64,000 nt of DNA. Source: an uncultured Pelagibacteraceae bacterium (lineage in GTDB: Bacteria > Pseudomonadota > Alphaproteobacteria > Pelagibacterales > Pelagibacteraceae). The translations under genes and the position numbers were made by a program. Where the stretch lies: contig CACLWL010000001.1 in the NCBI GenBank assembly GCA_902610655.1, positions 94,807 through 158,806 of the forward strand. The letters run 5' to 3'. Within the stretch, counting starts at the first letter, position 1. Every line of letters begins with the position of its first letter. Of this stretch, positions 1-9,975 are shown piece after piece. The notes below the pieces were generated by a model that was given only the letters and a program-made list of their open reading frames with translations, did not search any database and was not told the origin of the DNA.

Positions 1-1181
1 CCTTTTATGCAGAATCTGGAGGACAAGTCGGAGATTTAGGTACAATTTCAAATGGTGAAAATATATTTAAAGTTTCAGATATTCAAAAAAAACTTGGTAA
101 TTTATTTGTTCATTATGGAAAGGTAGAAAAGGGGAATTTCAATTTAAAGGATAGTGTAGAATTAAAAATTGATACTGAAAGAAGAGCAAATGTAAAAGCA
201 TATCATTCAGCAACACACTTATTACATGAATCTTTAAGACGGATACTTGGTACTCATGTTATGCAAAAGGGATCATTAGTAGCGCCTGATAGACTTCGTT
301 TTGATTTTAGTCATATGAAGCCAATCTCAGCAGATGAAATGATAAAAATAGACCAATATGTGAATCAAATAATAAATAAAAAATCTGAGGTAATAACAAG
401 AATTATGACACCAAAAGAGGGTATAGCTCATGGTGCATTAGCATTATTTGGAGAAAAATATGGGGATGAAGTTAGAGTTGTTTTTATGGGTGAAGAAGGA
501 AATAAATATTTTTCTACTGAATTATGTGGTGGAACACATGTAAAAAATACCAGTGATATTGGTAATTTTAAAGTAGTTAGTCAATCAGCTATAGCAGCGG
601 GTGTGAGAAGAGTTGAAGCTTTAAGAGATAAACAATTAGATGAATTTTTAAAAAATAAAGAAAAACAATCTAGTCTTTCTGAACAAAAGGATGATGAAAC
701 AATTAAAATTTTATCTGAAGAAATTAAAAAACTCGGTGGAAAGCTTAATTTAAATAAAGAAAATAAAAAAGATTTAATTAAAGAATTAAATAAAGAATTA
801 GAAAAGTTATCAATTAATGAAATTATAAATAATAAATCTAAAAATATCATTAAAGATGAAAAAATTAATGGAGTATTCATAAGAATGCAAAAAATTGACG
901 GGCTTCCACCCAAAGAATTAAGAAGATTAATTGATAGTGGAAAAAAAGAAATTGGTGAAGGGATAGTTATTATATTTGCAAGTAAAGATGACAAAGTAGG
1001 TTTAGCCGTAGGTGTCACAGATGAATTAAAAAATAAATATGATGCTGTTAAACTTGTTAAAAATGCTTCAGAGATTATCGGAGGTAAAGGTGGTGGAGGA
1101 AGACCAGATTTTGCTCAAGCAGGTGGAGTAAATAAAAATAAAATTGATGATGCTTTAAAAAGTTTAAAGGCTTTGATTTAG
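1..1181 (+). CDS. alaS: Alanyl-tRNA synthetase, C-terminal part (5' end outside window)
   Basis: Charges tRNA-Ala with alanine and, through its editing domain, clears mischarged Ser/Gly-tRNA-Ala in the cytoplasm. The reading frame is already open at base 3 with [11 protein letters not shown], typical of the middle of AlaRS, so the start lies upstream. The zinc-binding editing motifs HSATHLLH (204-227) and CGGTH (525-539) are both present. The C-terminal DHHA1-type domain ends with a glycine-rich [13 protein letters not shown] stretch, as usual. A lysine/glutamate-rich linker (about 640-860) joins editing and C-terminal domains. The 3' end overlaps the convergent icd gene by 18 bases. Identification is firm; only the missing N-terminus limits it. 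Confidence 0.97.
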   Translation, partial: FYAESGGQVGDLGTISNGENIFKVSDIQKKLGNLFVHYGKVEKGNFNLKDSVELKIDTERRANVKAYHSATHLLHESLRRILGTHVMQKGSLVAPDRLRFDFSHMKPISADEMIKIDQYVNQIINKKSEVITRIMTPKEGIAHGALALFGEKYGDEVRVVFMGEEGNKYFSTELCGGTHVKNTSDIGNFKVVSQSAIAAGVRRVEALRDKQLDEFLKNKEKQSSLSEQKDDETIKILSEEIKKLGGKLNLNKENKKDLIKELNKELEKLSINEIINNKSKNIIKDEKINGVFIRMQKIDGLPPKELRRLIDSGKKEIGEGIVIIFASKDDKVGLAVGVTDELKNKYDAVKLVKNASEIIGGKGGGGRPDFAQAGGVNKNKIDDALKSLKALI

Positions 1182-2387
1182 TCTTTTTTTTAAATTTCCA
1201 TCTATTACATCTAAAAATTCATTAGTAGTTAAATATTTAGTTGATGGACCAACTAAAATTGCCAAATCTTTTGTCATTGAACCTGATTCGACTGTTTGTA
1301 TACACGTCTTCTCTAGGCTTTTTACAAATTTTTTTAAATCCTCATTATTATCTAGTTTTGCTCTATGATAAAGACCTCTTGCCCACGCAAAAATTGATGC
1401 AATAGGATTGGTAGAAGTTTCTTTTCCTTGTTGATGTAATCTATAATGTCTTGTGACAGTTCCATGAGCAGCTTCTGCTTCTATAGTCTTTCCATCTGGA
1501 CTCATTAACACACTAGACATTAAACCCAATGAACCAAAGCCTTGAGCAACAGTATCAGATTGAACGTCTCCGTCATAATTTTTACATGCCCATATATAAT
1601 TTCCATTCCACTTCATTGCACATGCAACCATATCATCGATAAGTCTATGTTCGTATGTTATCTCTCTTTCTTTAAATTTTTCTTTAAATTCTTTTTCATA
1701 TACTTCTTGAAATAAATCTTTAAATCTTCCATCATATTTTTTTAATATTGTATTTTTAGTTGATAGAAATACTGGCCATTTTCTATTTAGACCATAATTC
1801 ATACAAGATCTTGCAAAGTCTATAATAGACTGATCCAAGTTATACATTGAAAGAGCTACTCCTGGACCAGGAAAATTAAAAACTTCAAATTCTTTTTTAT
1901 CTTTTCCATCCTCCGACGTCCATTTTATTTCTAATTTACCTTTTCCTGGAACTTGAAAATCTGTTGCTCTGTATTGATCTCCAAACGCATGTCTTCCAAT
2001 ACAAATTGGATTCTCCCAACTTGGCACTAACTTTGGAATATTTTTACAAAGTATTGGTTCTCTGAAAACAGTTCCACCTAAAATATTTCGAATAGTTCCA
2101 TTAGGCGATCGCCACATTTTTTTTAATTTAAACTCTTCAACTCTTGCTTCATCTGGGGTAATTGTGGCACACTTAATACCTACACCATATTTTCTAATTG
2201 CATGCGCACAATCAATAGTAATTTTATCTGACGTGTTGTCTCTACTTTTTATTCCAAGATCGTAATATTTAATATCTAGTTCAAGATAAGGAAGTATGAG
2301 CTTGTTCTTGATAAAATCCCATATCACTCTTGTCATTTCATCACCATCTAACTCAACGACGGGGTTTTTAACCTTAATTTTGCTCAT
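1164..2387 (-). CDS. icd: NADP-dependent isocitrate dehydrogenase
   Basis: Oxidatively decarboxylates isocitrate to 2-oxoglutarate in the TCA cycle, producing NADPH. At 407 aa it matches the homodimeric, eukaryote-like IDH type common in alphaproteobacteria. The N-terminus [13 protein letters not shown], the phosphate/substrate segment [15 protein letters not shown] and the nucleotide-binding segment [12 protein letters not shown] are all intact. It converges on alaS with an 18-base overlap and diverges from psd across 76 bases that must hold both promoters. In a streamlined marine bacterium this enzyme is a main NADPH source (inference). Confidence 0.97.
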   Translation of the reverse strand: MSKIKVKNPVVELDGDEMTRVIWDFIKNKLILPYLELDIKYYDLGIKSRDNTSDKITIDCAHAIRKYGVGIKCATITPDEARVEEFKLKKMWRSPNGTIRNILGGTVFREPILCKNIPKLVPSWENPICIGRHAFGDQYRATDFQVPGKGKLEIKWTSEDGKDKKEFEVFNFPGPGVALSMYNLDQSIIDFARSCMNYGLNRKWPVFLSTKNTILKKYDGRFKDLFQEVYEKEFKEKFKEREITYEHRLIDDMVACAMKWNGNYIWACKNYDGDVQSDTVAQGFGSLGLMSSVLMSPDGKTIEAEAAHGTVTRHYRLHQQGKETSTNPIASIFAWARGLYHRAKLDNNEDLKKFVKSLEKTCIQTVESGSMTKDLAILVGPSTKYLTTNEFLDVIDGNLKKRLNQSL

Positions 2388-2463
2388 ATTAGAGTATATA
2401 TCTTAATAATTGAATTTTGGAGTTTAATATACATATTAGGACCATATTGCCAATTATAGAATT

Positions 2464-3111
2464 ATGATAGACAAAATTTTTCCACCGATTCATAACGAAG
2501 GTTATAAATTTTTAGTAATTTTTGCTGTTGCAACAATTATACTATACCTAATAAGCAGTTTCTTAGGATTGATTGGATTGGTTCTAACGATTTGGTGTTA
2601 TTATTTTTTTAGAGATCCTGAAAGATATTCGATTGATGATGATGATTATTTAGTAAGCCCCGCTGATGGTTTAGTATTACAAGTTCAGGAAAATGATGGT
2701 CCAAAAGAATTAAATCTTGAAAATAAAAAATTCACAAAGGTTAGTATTTTCATGAATGTTTTTGATTGTCATGTGAATAGATCACCATGTTCTGGAAAAG
2801 TATCAGAAATTTTATATAAGCCTGGAAAGTTTTTCAATGCTTCATTAGATAAGGCTAGTGAGGAAAATGAAAGAAATTATTATAAAATTACCAATTCAAA
2901 AGGTGAGAATATAATTGTTGTCCAGATTGCAGGATTAATTGCAAGAAGGATTGTAACAGAAACTTCAGAAAGTTCTGATCTTATACAAGGGGAAAGGATT
3001 GGAATGATTAGATTTGGAAGTAGAGCAGATTTATACTTTGAAAATTATAAACCACTTGTGAAAGTAAATCAAAAAACAAGAGCAGGTGAAACTTTAATAG
3101 CTAAAAGATAA
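2464..3111 (+). CDS. psd: Phosphatidylserine decarboxylase proenzyme
   Basis: Converts phosphatidylserine to phosphatidylethanolamine at the inner membrane, the last step of PE synthesis. The 215-aa length fits the short Psd class. A hydrophobic N-terminal segment (about residues 15-48) anchors it; SPADG lies at residues 65-69 and the self-cleavage motif RFGSR at 183-187, where Ser186 is expected to become the pyruvoyl group. It is the first gene of a plus-strand cluster and is separated from pssA by a single base, so substrate producer and consumer are co-transcribed. Confidence 0.95.
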   Translation: MIDKIFPPIHNEGYKFLVIFAVATIILYLISSFLGLIGLVLTIWCYYFFRDPERYSIDDDDYLVSPADGLVLQVQENDGPKELNLENKKFTKVSIFMNVFDCHVNRSPCSGKVSEILYKPGKFFNASLDKASEENERNYYKITNSKGENIIVVQIAGLIARRIVTETSESSDLIQGERIGMIRFGSRADLYFENYKPLVKVNQKTRAGETLIAKR

Positions 3112-3112
3112 A

Positions 3113-3913
3113 ATGAATGAACCAAGGAAAAAATTTAAAATTGTAACGGATAAAAGTGCAAGAGTAATATTACCTAATACTTTAACATTGATTGGAGTAT
3201 GTATTGGTTTGACTTCTATAAATTTTGCTCTTAACCAAAATTTCAAACTTGCAATTATAGCAATTGTGTGTGCTGCTATTATAGATGGACTCGATGGTAG
3301 AATTGCAAGATTAATAAAAGGAACATCAAAAGTTGGTAAGGAACTTGACTCTTTAACAGATATAATAAGTTTTGGAGTCGCGCCAGCATTTATAATGTAT
3401 TTTTGGACTTTAAATTCTTTAGGAAAAATAGGATGGTTGATCTCGCTAATTTATGTGGTTTGTGTTGCTTTGAGACTTGCTAGGTTTAATATCAATACAG
3501 GTGGAGAACCTTCTTGGAGAGATAATTTTTTTGAGGGTGTTCCATCACCTGCTGGTGGAATATTAGTATTAAGCCCTCTTGTTTATAAACAGAGTGGTTT
3601 AAATATATTTAATTTTGATCTAAAAATAATAACACCAGTTCTTTTTATAATTGTCTCAATTTTGCTAATAAGCAAAATACCTACTTATTCGTTTAAAAAA
3701 ATTGTGGTACCTAGAAGTACAACAATTTTTCTACTTTTAGGAATAGTTTCACTTTTTGGGCTTTTATTAATATTTCCTTTTAACGTTATCGCTTTAGGTT
3801 CTACAATTTATCTTCTCGCATTACCTTTTAGTATTTTTCATTATAATAAGTTGAAAAAAGGTTCATTAGCAAACAAACTACCAGCAGAAGATGAGCCTGA
3901 AGACGTATTATAG
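3113..3913 (+). CDS. pssA: CDP-diacylglycerol-serine O-phosphatidyltransferase
   Basis: Makes phosphatidylserine from CDP-diacylglycerol and serine. The 266-aa protein is polytopic and carries an exact CDP-alcohol phosphatidyltransferase signature: D61-G62, A65-R66, G75, D79 and D83 with family spacing. These aspartates bind the metal and the CDP moiety. It starts one base after the psd stop and is followed directly by the glycosyltransferase at 3914. The psd-pssA pairing gives the complete route from CDP-DAG to PE and supports both calls. Confidence 0.95.
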   Translation: MNEPRKKFKIVTDKSARVILPNTLTLIGVCIGLTSINFALNQNFKLAIIAIVCAAIIDGLDGRIARLIKGTSKVGKELDSLTDIISFGVAPAFIMYFWTLNSLGKIGWLISLIYVVCVALRLARFNINTGGEPSWRDNFFEGVPSPAGGILVLSPLVYKQSGLNIFNFDLKIITPVLFIIVSILLISKIPTYSFKKIVVPRSTTIFLLLGIVSLFGLLLIFPFNVIALGSTIYLLALPFSIFHYNKLKKGSLANKLPAEDEPEDVL

Positions 3914-4825
3914 ATGAAGAAAAATGTAATAGTTTCTCTTGCTGACTCAAATTACTTTAACTTATTAAATGAGTTAATAGATTCTATTAAACAATTTGAT
4001 CAAAAAAATTCTGTTGCAATATGTATTTTAGATGCTGGACTAGAAAAAGTTCAATTAAATGAACTTTCAGCTAAAGTGGATGAAATTAAAAATGCTGAAT
4101 GGGATATTCAAGTTTCTTCAATAAAAGTTAGAGGAAAAGAATGGTTAAAGAGCCAAGTTTCAAGAGCTTTTTTACCAAAATACTTTCCAAATTATGAAAA
4201 ATATCTTTGGATAGATTGTGATGCCTGGGTAAATGATTGGAATGCTGTAGATCTATATTTTAAAGCATGTGAAAATGGGAAATTAGGTATTACTCAGACA
4301 ATAGGTCCAGGTTACAGAATAATGTCTAAAGTAAATTGGTTGTTTGGCAAAATAGCAGTAATTAAATCACAAAATTTTAAACACGCAATAAGTTCAAAAA
4401 TAGGTATGAATGATGCAAGAAAACTTGCTTTTGCACCCCACGTTAATATAGGTGTTTTTTCATTACAGAAAAACTCAAGATGTTGGGATGTTTGGCAAAA
4501 AAATTTAAAAACTACACTCAAATCTGGAAAAATATTTGGTTCAGAAGGTTTAGCAATTAATATGAGCATTTATATTGATAATGTTGAGACAGAATTTCTT
4601 CCATTAAATTGTAATTGGATTGCAAGCAATCTATTGCCGAAGTTTGATGAGAAAGAACGTATGTTTGTAGAGCCTTATTTGCCAAATACTAAAATTGGAA
4701 TTATGCATCTTGCAGCAGGCATTTGGGATAACAAAAAAGATATGAGGGTAGATAGCTCTGTTAAAATTCAAATTAAAACTTTAGAAAATAAGAATATATC
4801 AAAGAGCTTAAGATTTGGTCAGTAG
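3914..4825 (+). CDS. Family 8-like glycosyltransferase
   Basis: A soluble 303-aa GT-A type transferase without signal peptide or membrane segment. The N-terminus NVIVSLADSNYFNLL looks like a nucleotide-sugar binding first strand, and a DxD motif (D101-C-D103 in LWIDCDAW) would bind the metal-nucleotide sugar. Its layout resembles family 8 (lipopolysaccharide or glycogenin-type) transferases, but donor and acceptor cannot be read from the sequence. The ATG directly follows the pssA stop, and the rlmE start directly follows its own stop, so it sits inside the lipid operon; a role in glycolipid or envelope glycan synthesis is inference. Confidence 0.7.
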   Translation: MKKNVIVSLADSNYFNLLNELIDSIKQFDQKNSVAICILDAGLEKVQLNELSAKVDEIKNAEWDIQVSSIKVRGKEWLKSQVSRAFLPKYFPNYEKYLWIDCDAWVNDWNAVDLYFKACENGKLGITQTIGPGYRIMSKVNWLFGKIAVIKSQNFKHAISSKIGMNDARKLAFAPHVNIGVFSLQKNSRCWDVWQKNLKTTLKSGKIFGSEGLAINMSIYIDNVETEFLPLNCNWIASNLLPKFDEKERMFVEPYLPNTKIGIMHLAAGIWDNKKDMRVDSSVKIQIKTLENKNISKSLRFGQ

Positions 4826-5437
4826 TTGAAAAAAAATAAAATTTCAAAAAATTGGATAAACAAGCAACATAGAGACATATATGTTCGAAAATCAAAAATA
4901 GAAGGCTATAGATCAAGGGCAATTTATAAATTAGAGGAAATAGATCAAAAATTTAAAATCTTAAAAGAAGTTCACACGGCGATTGATCTTGGCGCTGCTC
5001 CAGGAAGCTGGTCTCAATATCTTTCTGAAAAAATACTTAATGGCAAAATACTGGCAATTGATTTATTAGAATTCAAAAAAATAAACAGAGTGCATCAAAT
5101 AATTGGTGATTTTTCAAAGGATGAATCTAAGCAAAAGATTATAGAACACTTTAATAAAAAAGTGGATTTAGTTGTCTCAGATATGGCGGTCAATACTACA
5201 GGAAATAAAAACCTTGATTCCATTGTAACCGGAGAACTTTGCTTAGATGCGATGATTTTTGCAAAAAATCAGCTAAATCATAAGGGAAAATTTATATCTA
5301 AGTTATTTATGGGTTCTAGTTTTAATGATGTAGTCTCTGAGGCTAAAAAAACATTTAAAGAAGTAAGATTTTTTAAACCGTCATCAAGCAGAAAAGATTC
5401 AAAAGAAAGTTTTATAATTTGTAAGATATTACGTTAA
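4826..5437 (+). CDS. rlmE: 23S rRNA (uridine-2552 2'-O) methyltransferase, RlmE/FtsJ
   Basis: SAM-dependent methyltransferase that modifies the ribosomal A-loop. The SAM motif DLGAAPGSWSQYL is clear, followed by an SDMA motif and the C-terminal RKDSKESFIICK, which carry the K-D-K-E catalytic set of the RrmJ family. Length (203 aa) is normal. The start is TTG at 4826, immediately after the TAG of the glycosyltransferase; there is no in-frame ATG early enough to give a full protein, so translation probably depends on coupling to the upstream gene. Confidence 0.94.
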   Translation: MKKNKISKNWINKQHRDIYVRKSKIEGYRSRAIYKLEEIDQKFKILKEVHTAIDLGAAPGSWSQYLSEKILNGKILAIDLLEFKKINRVHQIIGDFSKDESKQKIIEHFNKKVDLVVSDMAVNTTGNKNLDSIVTGELCLDAMIFAKNQLNHKGKFISKLFMGSSFNDVVSEAKKTFKEVRFFKPSSSRKDSKESFIICKILR

Positions 5438-5476
5438 GTCCTCTTTTATTTTTATAAGAATCGTATATATAAGATC

Positions 5477-6553
5477 ATGGGTCCTATAAAAGAAGCACTT
5501 ACTTTTGATGACGTTACACTTGCACCAAAGTATTCAGAAATTTTGCCCTCACAAGTAGACACATCAACCTATTTAAGAAATGACTTTAAAATAAGCATAC
5601 CTTTATTATCTTCCGCAATGGATACTGTAACAGAATCTAAAATGGCTATAGCCATAGCTAAAGCAGGAGGTATAGGCGTTATACATAGAAACTTAACGAT
5701 TGATAGTCAAATAAAAGAGATAAAAAAAGTTCAATCAAAAAATTTAAAAGTTGGCGCAGCTGTTGGTGCTGGAGATCTAGAATCAAAAAGAGCTCTTGCG
5801 ATCCTAAAAGAAAAAGTTGACATGATCGTTGTTGATACTGCGCATGGACATACAAAAAAGGTAAAAGAAATAATAAAAAAGATTAAAAAAAATAAAAATA
5901 AAAAAACACTTCTATGTGCTGGAAATATTGCAACTGCTGAAGCTGCAAATTTTCTGGCAAATTTAGGTGTAGATATAGTTAAAGTTGGTATTGGCCCTGG
6001 CTCAATTTGCACGACAAGACTTGTTGCAGGAATTGGTGTCCCTCAATTAAGTGCGATAATTAATGTAAAAAAAGGTTTAAAAAATAAAAAAATTAAAATA
6101 ATCGCAGACGGCGGTATAAAATTTTCTGGAGATATTGCAAAAGCACTAGCAGCAGGAGCAGATGCAGTAATGATTGGTTCTTTATTTGCTGGAAGTATTG
6201 AGTCACCAGGTAAAATTTTAAAAAAAAATGGAAAAATGTTTAAAGTTTTCAGAGGTATGGGCTCTATAGGTGCAATGAACAAAGGATCAGCAGATAGATA
6301 TTTTCAATCTAAACAAAAAGATAAATCTAAATATGTTCCAGAAGGTGTCGAAGGTTTTGTAAAATTTAAAGGCCCAGTAGATAAAATAATTTTTAAATTA
6401 ATAGGAGGTTTAAAATCCTCAATGGGTTATTTAGGATCTAAAAAAGTTTTAACCTTAAGAAATAAACCTAAATTTGTTAAAATTACAAAAGCAGGTTTCT
6501 ATGAAAGTATGGTACATAATATAGATGAGGTAAAAAAAGATGAAATGTATTAG
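5477..6553 (+). CDS. guaB: IMP dehydrogenase without CBS domains
   Basis: Oxidises IMP to XMP with NAD, the first committed step of GMP synthesis. Barrel motifs are intact: [11 protein letters not shown] near residue 45, the catalytic loop [11 protein letters not shown] with Cys178, the GMGSIGAM flap and the late PEGVEG segment. The protein is only 358 aa against about 490 for the family: the barrel runs straight from [16 protein letters not shown] to LKVGAAVG (residues 71-97), exactly where the regulatory Bateman (CBS pair) module is normally inserted. The join is clean and in frame, so this is a compact natural enzyme rather than a broken gene. Allosteric adenine/guanine nucleotide control through CBS should be absent (inference). 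Confidence 0.95.
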   Translation: MGPIKEALTFDDVTLAPKYSEILPSQVDTSTYLRNDFKISIPLLSSAMDTVTESKMAIAIAKAGGIGVIHRNLTIDSQIKEIKKVQSKNLKVGAAVGAGDLESKRALAILKEKVDMIVVDTAHGHTKKVKEIIKKIKKNKNKKTLLCAGNIATAEAANFLANLGVDIVKVGIGPGSICTTRLVAGIGVPQLSAIINVKKGLKNKKIKIIADGGIKFSGDIAKALAAGADAVMIGSLFAGSIESPGKILKKNGKMFKVFRGMGSIGAMNKGSADRYFQSKQKDKSKYVPEGVEGFVKFKGPVDKIIFKLIGGLKSSMGYLGSKKVLTLRNKPKFVKITKAGFYESMVHNIDEVKKDEMY

Positions 6554-6986
6554 TGCAAAAATAGTTATTTTTATATTTTCGCTTGTTTGTACTTTTTTTA
6601 TTACAAGCCATTCACAATCAGAAAACTTTTTTGTTGAAGCTAAACAAAAATTTGATCAAAAAAAATATGAAGATTCAAAATTCCTCTTTCAAAGAAATAT
6701 CGTATTTAATCCAAAAGATGCAGAATCTTATTTATATTTAGCAAAAATTTATAAAAATGAAGAAAATGAAAAAGAAGAAATTAAAAACTTAAATACTACA
6801 TTATTGTTAGATCCTACTAATGAAGAAGCAATGTATTTAATGATAAATTATGAACTTAAAAAGTCAAATTATGCTAAAGTAAAAGACCTTAAAGAAAGCT
6901 TTTTATTAATTTGTAAAAAACTTTGTAAAGAAGTTGATCAAATAGAAAAATCATTAGCAGATATAGAACCAAAAAATGGATCTTAA
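6540..6986 (+). CDS. Small secreted TPR protein
   Basis: A 148-aa protein of unknown specific role. Residues 1-27 form a hydrophobic signal-like segment ([15 protein letters not shown]), followed by two or three TPR-like helical pairs (for example [17 protein letters not shown] and [17 protein letters not shown]). It ends with a Cys-rich helix [15 protein letters not shown], similar to the C-termini of the two TPR proteins at 9976 and 10594. The ATG overlaps the guaB end by 14 bases and its end overlaps guaA by 11, so it is translationally embedded in the gua operon. A scaffold role is likely for TPRs; a link to GMP synthesis is only positional. Confidence 0.75.
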   Translation: MKCISAKIVIFIFSLVCTFFITSHSQSENFFVEAKQKFDQKKYEDSKFLFQRNIVFNPKDAESYLYLAKIYKNEENEKEEIKNLNTTLLLDPTNEEAMYLMINYELKKSNYAKVKDLKESFLLICKKLCKEVDQIEKSLADIEPKNGS

Positions 6987-8538
6987 TAATAATTTAAATA
7001 AAATTTTAATTATTGATTTTGGTTCACAATTTACTCAACTTATAGCAAGAAGAATAAGAGAGTTAGGAGTGTTTTCAGAAATAATTAGCCACACAAAACT
7101 AAGTTCAAAATTAAATAAAACAGATGTAAAAGGAATAATATTATCAGGAGGCCCCTTAAATGTTTATCAATCCAAAAAGGTTAAGTTTAGAAAGGATATA
7201 TTTAAATGGAAAATCCCAATTTTGGGAATTTGTTTTGGCCATCAAGTTATTTCTAAAGAATTAGGTGGTAATGTTAAAAAGGCAAAGAGTAGAGAATTTG
7301 GTTTAGCAAAACTTAAAAGATTATCTAAAAGCAGACTTACTGAAGATTTTTTTGATAAAAAAGGATCAAATAATGTTTGGATGAGTCATGCTGATGAAGT
7401 TACAAAATTAGCTAAAGGTTTCAAAGCAGTTGCAAAAACAGAAACTTCTAAGTTTTCAATTGTTGAAAATTCCTCAAGAAAACTTTATGGCATACAGTTT
7501 CACCCTGAGGTGACACACACTGAAAAAGGAAAAGTAATTCTTAAAAATTTTGTTTTTTCAATTTGCATGATAAAAAAAAATTGGTCTTTGAAAAATCAAA
7601 AATTAAGACTAGTTAAAGATGTTAGAAAAAAAGTTGGAAAATCAAAAGTAATTTGTGCTTTGTCAGGGGGAGTCGATAGTAGCGTCGTTGCAAAGTTAAT
7701 CCACAATGCTGTAGGTAATCAACTAACTTGTGTCTTTGTTAATACTGGATTATTAAGGAAAAACGAAGAATTGCAGGTTGTTAAAACATTCAGAAAGAAA
7801 TTTAAAATTAATCTTGTTTATGTGGACGCTAAAAACCTTTTTTTAAATAAATTAAAAAAAATTAGTGATCCTGAAAAAAAAAGAAAAATAATAGGAAATT
7901 TATTTATCAAAATTTTTGAAAAATATGCGAAAAAAATTAAAAATGTTAAATATTTAGCTCAAGGAACCCTTTATCCAGATTTAATAGAAAGCAAGTCTGT
8001 AACTGGAAGTCAAACTTCAAAAATAAAATCTCATCATAATGTTGGTGGATTACCAAAAAAAATGAAATTAAAACTAGTTGAACCGTTAAAACTGTTATTT
8101 AAAGATGAGGTAAGAAAATTAGGTTTAGAACTTAAGTTATCAAAAGAGATTGTATTAAGACATCCATTTCCCGGTCCTGGTCTTGCAATAAGAATACCTG
8201 GAGAGATTACAAAAGAAAAAGTAAAAATTTTAAAGGATGCAGATGATATATTTATTAATGCATTGAGAAACCACAATTTATATAATTATATATGGCAAGC
8301 TTATGCCGCGTTACTACCTGTAAAAACTGTTGGGGTCATGGGCGATAATCGAACATATGAATATATGTGTCTACTTAGAGCAATTACTTCTGAGGATGGA
8401 ATGACAGCAGACACCTTTAACTTTAAAAAAGAGTTTATGCAGCTTGTTTCAAACAAAATAATAAATAATATAAAAGGTATTAATAGAGTAGTTTATGACA
8501 TAACATCTAAACCACCTAGCACAATAGAATTAGAGTGA
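6976..8538 (+). CDS. guaA: GMP synthase (glutamine-hydrolysing)
   Basis: Converts XMP to GMP using glutamine and ATP. The class I glutaminase domain comes first, with Cys86 in LGICFGHQ and the FHPE pair His176/Glu178. The ATP pyrophosphatase domain follows with the P-loop LSGGVDSS (about 229-236), and the C-terminal dimerisation domain carries [11 protein letters not shown]. The length of 520 aa is standard. It completes the IMP-to-GMP branch with guaB in the same operon and is coupled to panB by a TGATG overlap. Confidence 0.97.
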   Translation: MDLNNNLNKILIIDFGSQFTQLIARRIRELGVFSEIISHTKLSSKLNKTDVKGIILSGGPLNVYQSKKVKFRKDIFKWKIPILGICFGHQVISKELGGNVKKAKSREFGLAKLKRLSKSRLTEDFFDKKGSNNVWMSHADEVTKLAKGFKAVAKTETSKFSIVENSSRKLYGIQFHPEVTHTEKGKVILKNFVFSICMIKKNWSLKNQKLRLVKDVRKKVGKSKVICALSGGVDSSVVAKLIHNAVGNQLTCVFVNTGLLRKNEELQVVKTFRKKFKINLVYVDAKNLFLNKLKKISDPEKKRKIIGNLFIKIFEKYAKKIKNVKYLAQGTLYPDLIESKSVTGSQTSKIKSHHNVGGLPKKMKLKLVEPLKLLFKDEVRKLGLELKLSKEIVLRHPFPGPGLAIRIPGEITKEKVKILKDADDIFINALRNHNLYNYIWQAYAALLPVKTVGVMGDNRTYEYMCLLRAITSEDGMTADTFNFKKEFMQLVSNKIINNIKGINRVVYDITSKPPSTIELE

Positions 8539-9314
8539 TGAATAGTAAAATTAAAAAGATTATTAATAAAAAAAATAAATCCAAAATTGTTTGTTTAACT
8601 GCATACTCAAAAAATATTGCAGAAATTGTAGATAATCATGCTGATATAGTTCTTGTAGGTGACTCTCTAGGATCAGTTCTTTATAACTATAAAACAACTA
8701 GAAAAGTTAATCTTAAGATGATGCTAGAACACACAAAAAGTGTAAGGATGGGTGTTAAAAAAAGCCTCCTTGTGATTGATATGCCTTACAATACATATAG
8801 AAATAAATCTGAGGCGCTCAAAAACTCAAAACTTGCAATGAGAGAAACAAAGTGCGATGCAGTTAAATTGGAAGGTGGAGTTAGGGTACAACATATAGTT
8901 CAACATTTAGTAAAAAACAAAATCCCAGTGATGGGTCACATTGGATTAACTCCACAGACTATTAAAGGAAAATTTAAATCAGTAGGCAAAAATGAAAAAG
9001 AGAGAAAAAAACTCTATAAGGACGCTAAAGCTTTAGAGGAGAGCGGTGTATTCGGAATAGTTTTAGAATGTACTTATAGTGATATTTCAAAAAAAATTTC
9101 TAAATTATTAAAAATTCCAACTATAGGTATCGGAGCTTCTGTTCATTGTGATGGTCAGGTCTTAGTAACAGACGATATTTTAGGTTTAACAGAAGCCAAA
9201 ATTAAATTTGTTAAAAAATATGTAAATATAAAAAAAATTATAAATTTAGCAGTATCAAAATTTAAATCTGATGTTAAATCAGAAAAATATCCTACGAAAA
9301 AATATTCTTATTAG
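8538..9314 (+). CDS. panB: 3-methyl-2-oxobutanoate hydroxymethyltransferase
   Basis: Transfers a hydroxymethyl group from methylene-THF to ketoisovalerate to give ketopantoate, the first step to pantothenate and CoA. Family motifs are present: VGDSLGSVLY with the metal-binding Asp, AVKLEGG, and GHIGLTPQ. The ATG at 8538 overlaps the guaA stop as TGATG; a GTG three bases earlier (8535) is an alternative. At about 258 aa it is near normal length. Its stop codon touches that of the convergent terC-like gene, inside an AT hairpin. Use of one-carbon units links it to the glycine and C1 genes elsewhere in the window (inference). Confidence 0.95.
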   Translation: MNSKIKKIINKKNKSKIVCLTAYSKNIAEIVDNHADIVLVGDSLGSVLYNYKTTRKVNLKMMLEHTKSVRMGVKKSLLVIDMPYNTYRNKSEALKNSKLAMRETKCDAVKLEGGVRVQHIVQHLVKNKIPVMGHIGLTPQTIKGKFKSVGKNEKERKKLYKDAKALEESGVFGIVLECTYSDISKKISKLLKIPTIGIGASVHCDGQVLVTDDILGLTEAKIKFVKKYVNIKKIINLAVSKFKSDVKSEKYPTKKYSY

Positions 9315-9325
9315 AAATATTTTTT
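9297..9325. terminator. AT-rich hairpin over the panB/terC stop codons
   Basis: Ten-base perfect inverted repeat: AAAAAATATT at 9297-9306 and AATATTTTTT at 9316-9325, separated by a 9-base loop that holds both stop codons of the converging genes. The right arm ends in a T-run on the plus strand and the left arm gives one on the minus strand, so it could act as a weak bidirectional terminator. Confidence 0.4.
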
Positions 9326-9922
9326 AAAGCTTTCGTTGATCGATAATATTTCTAAATCTACTAATCCGCCTATAACAAGTTGAAGGGCAACTAACAAAAT
9401 AAAACCTAACCCCACGTAAGCAATCCATAAATGTTTTTGAATATAATTAGCAAGAACAGTAGCAAGAGCCCCAGTTAAGATTACAGATAAAACTAATCCA
9501 AATATCATAAAGCCAAAATGCCCTTTTGATGCACCAACCACACCAATAACGTTATCAAAGCTAATTGTTATATCTGCAAATAAAACTTTATATACGCTTT
9601 GAATATAAGAGGGTTCTTTTGACTTTTTTGTCGGTGATTTAATTTTTTTTATTTCAAATAAGTCTTTTTTAAGATCATAAACAATCCAAATTAATAATAA
9701 ACCTCCGAGAATTTTAATAAAATAAAATTTAAATAAATATGTGGCGAATAAAGCAAAAACTACCTTGAATACTAATGCTCCAGCAACACCCCAAAGTATT
9801 ATTTGTTTTCGGTTTTTTGGTACAAAGTTAGCAGCAATTAATCCTATTATTATTGCATTGTCCGCAGCTAAAATTATATCAATAAAAATAATTTGTGTTA
9901 ATATTACAATTTCTTCTATCAA
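9311..9922 (-). CDS. TerC family integral membrane protein
   Basis: A 203-aa polytopic membrane protein with the TerC/YjbE architecture: two blocks of membrane helices, each with an acidic motif inside the first helix (DIILAADNA near residue 15 and DITISFDNV near residue 116), separated by a charged cytoplasmic loop about 65-100. Studied family members export manganese or are associated with metal and tellurite tolerance. The substrate here is unknown; metal efflux is the best guess. It stands alone between convergent panB and the TPR genes, and its stop codon overlaps that of panB. Confidence 0.85.
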   Translation of the reverse strand: MIEEIVILTQIIFIDIILAADNAIIIGLIAANFVPKNRKQIILWGVAGALVFKVVFALFATYLFKFYFIKILGGLLLIWIVYDLKKDLFEIKKIKSPTKKSKEPSYIQSVYKVLFADITISFDNVIGVVGASKGHFGFMIFGLVLSVILTGALATVLANYIQKHLWIAYVGLGFILLVALQLVIGGLVDLEILSINESFKKYF

Positions 9923-9975
9923 TGTGATCTATATTTTAAAAAAAATTAATATTTTCCTGTCTCAAGCTGGATTTA

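Noticed and set aside
581..1018. Long open frame on the minus strand inside alaS
   Set aside because: It is the shadow of the real alaS frame; Ser/Leu/Phe-rich composition is what the complement of Lys/Glu codons gives.
1154..1192. Possible hairpin at the alaS/icd overlap
   Set aside because: Only short A/T matches with a loop of about 20 bases. Too weak to list with the other convergent hairpins.
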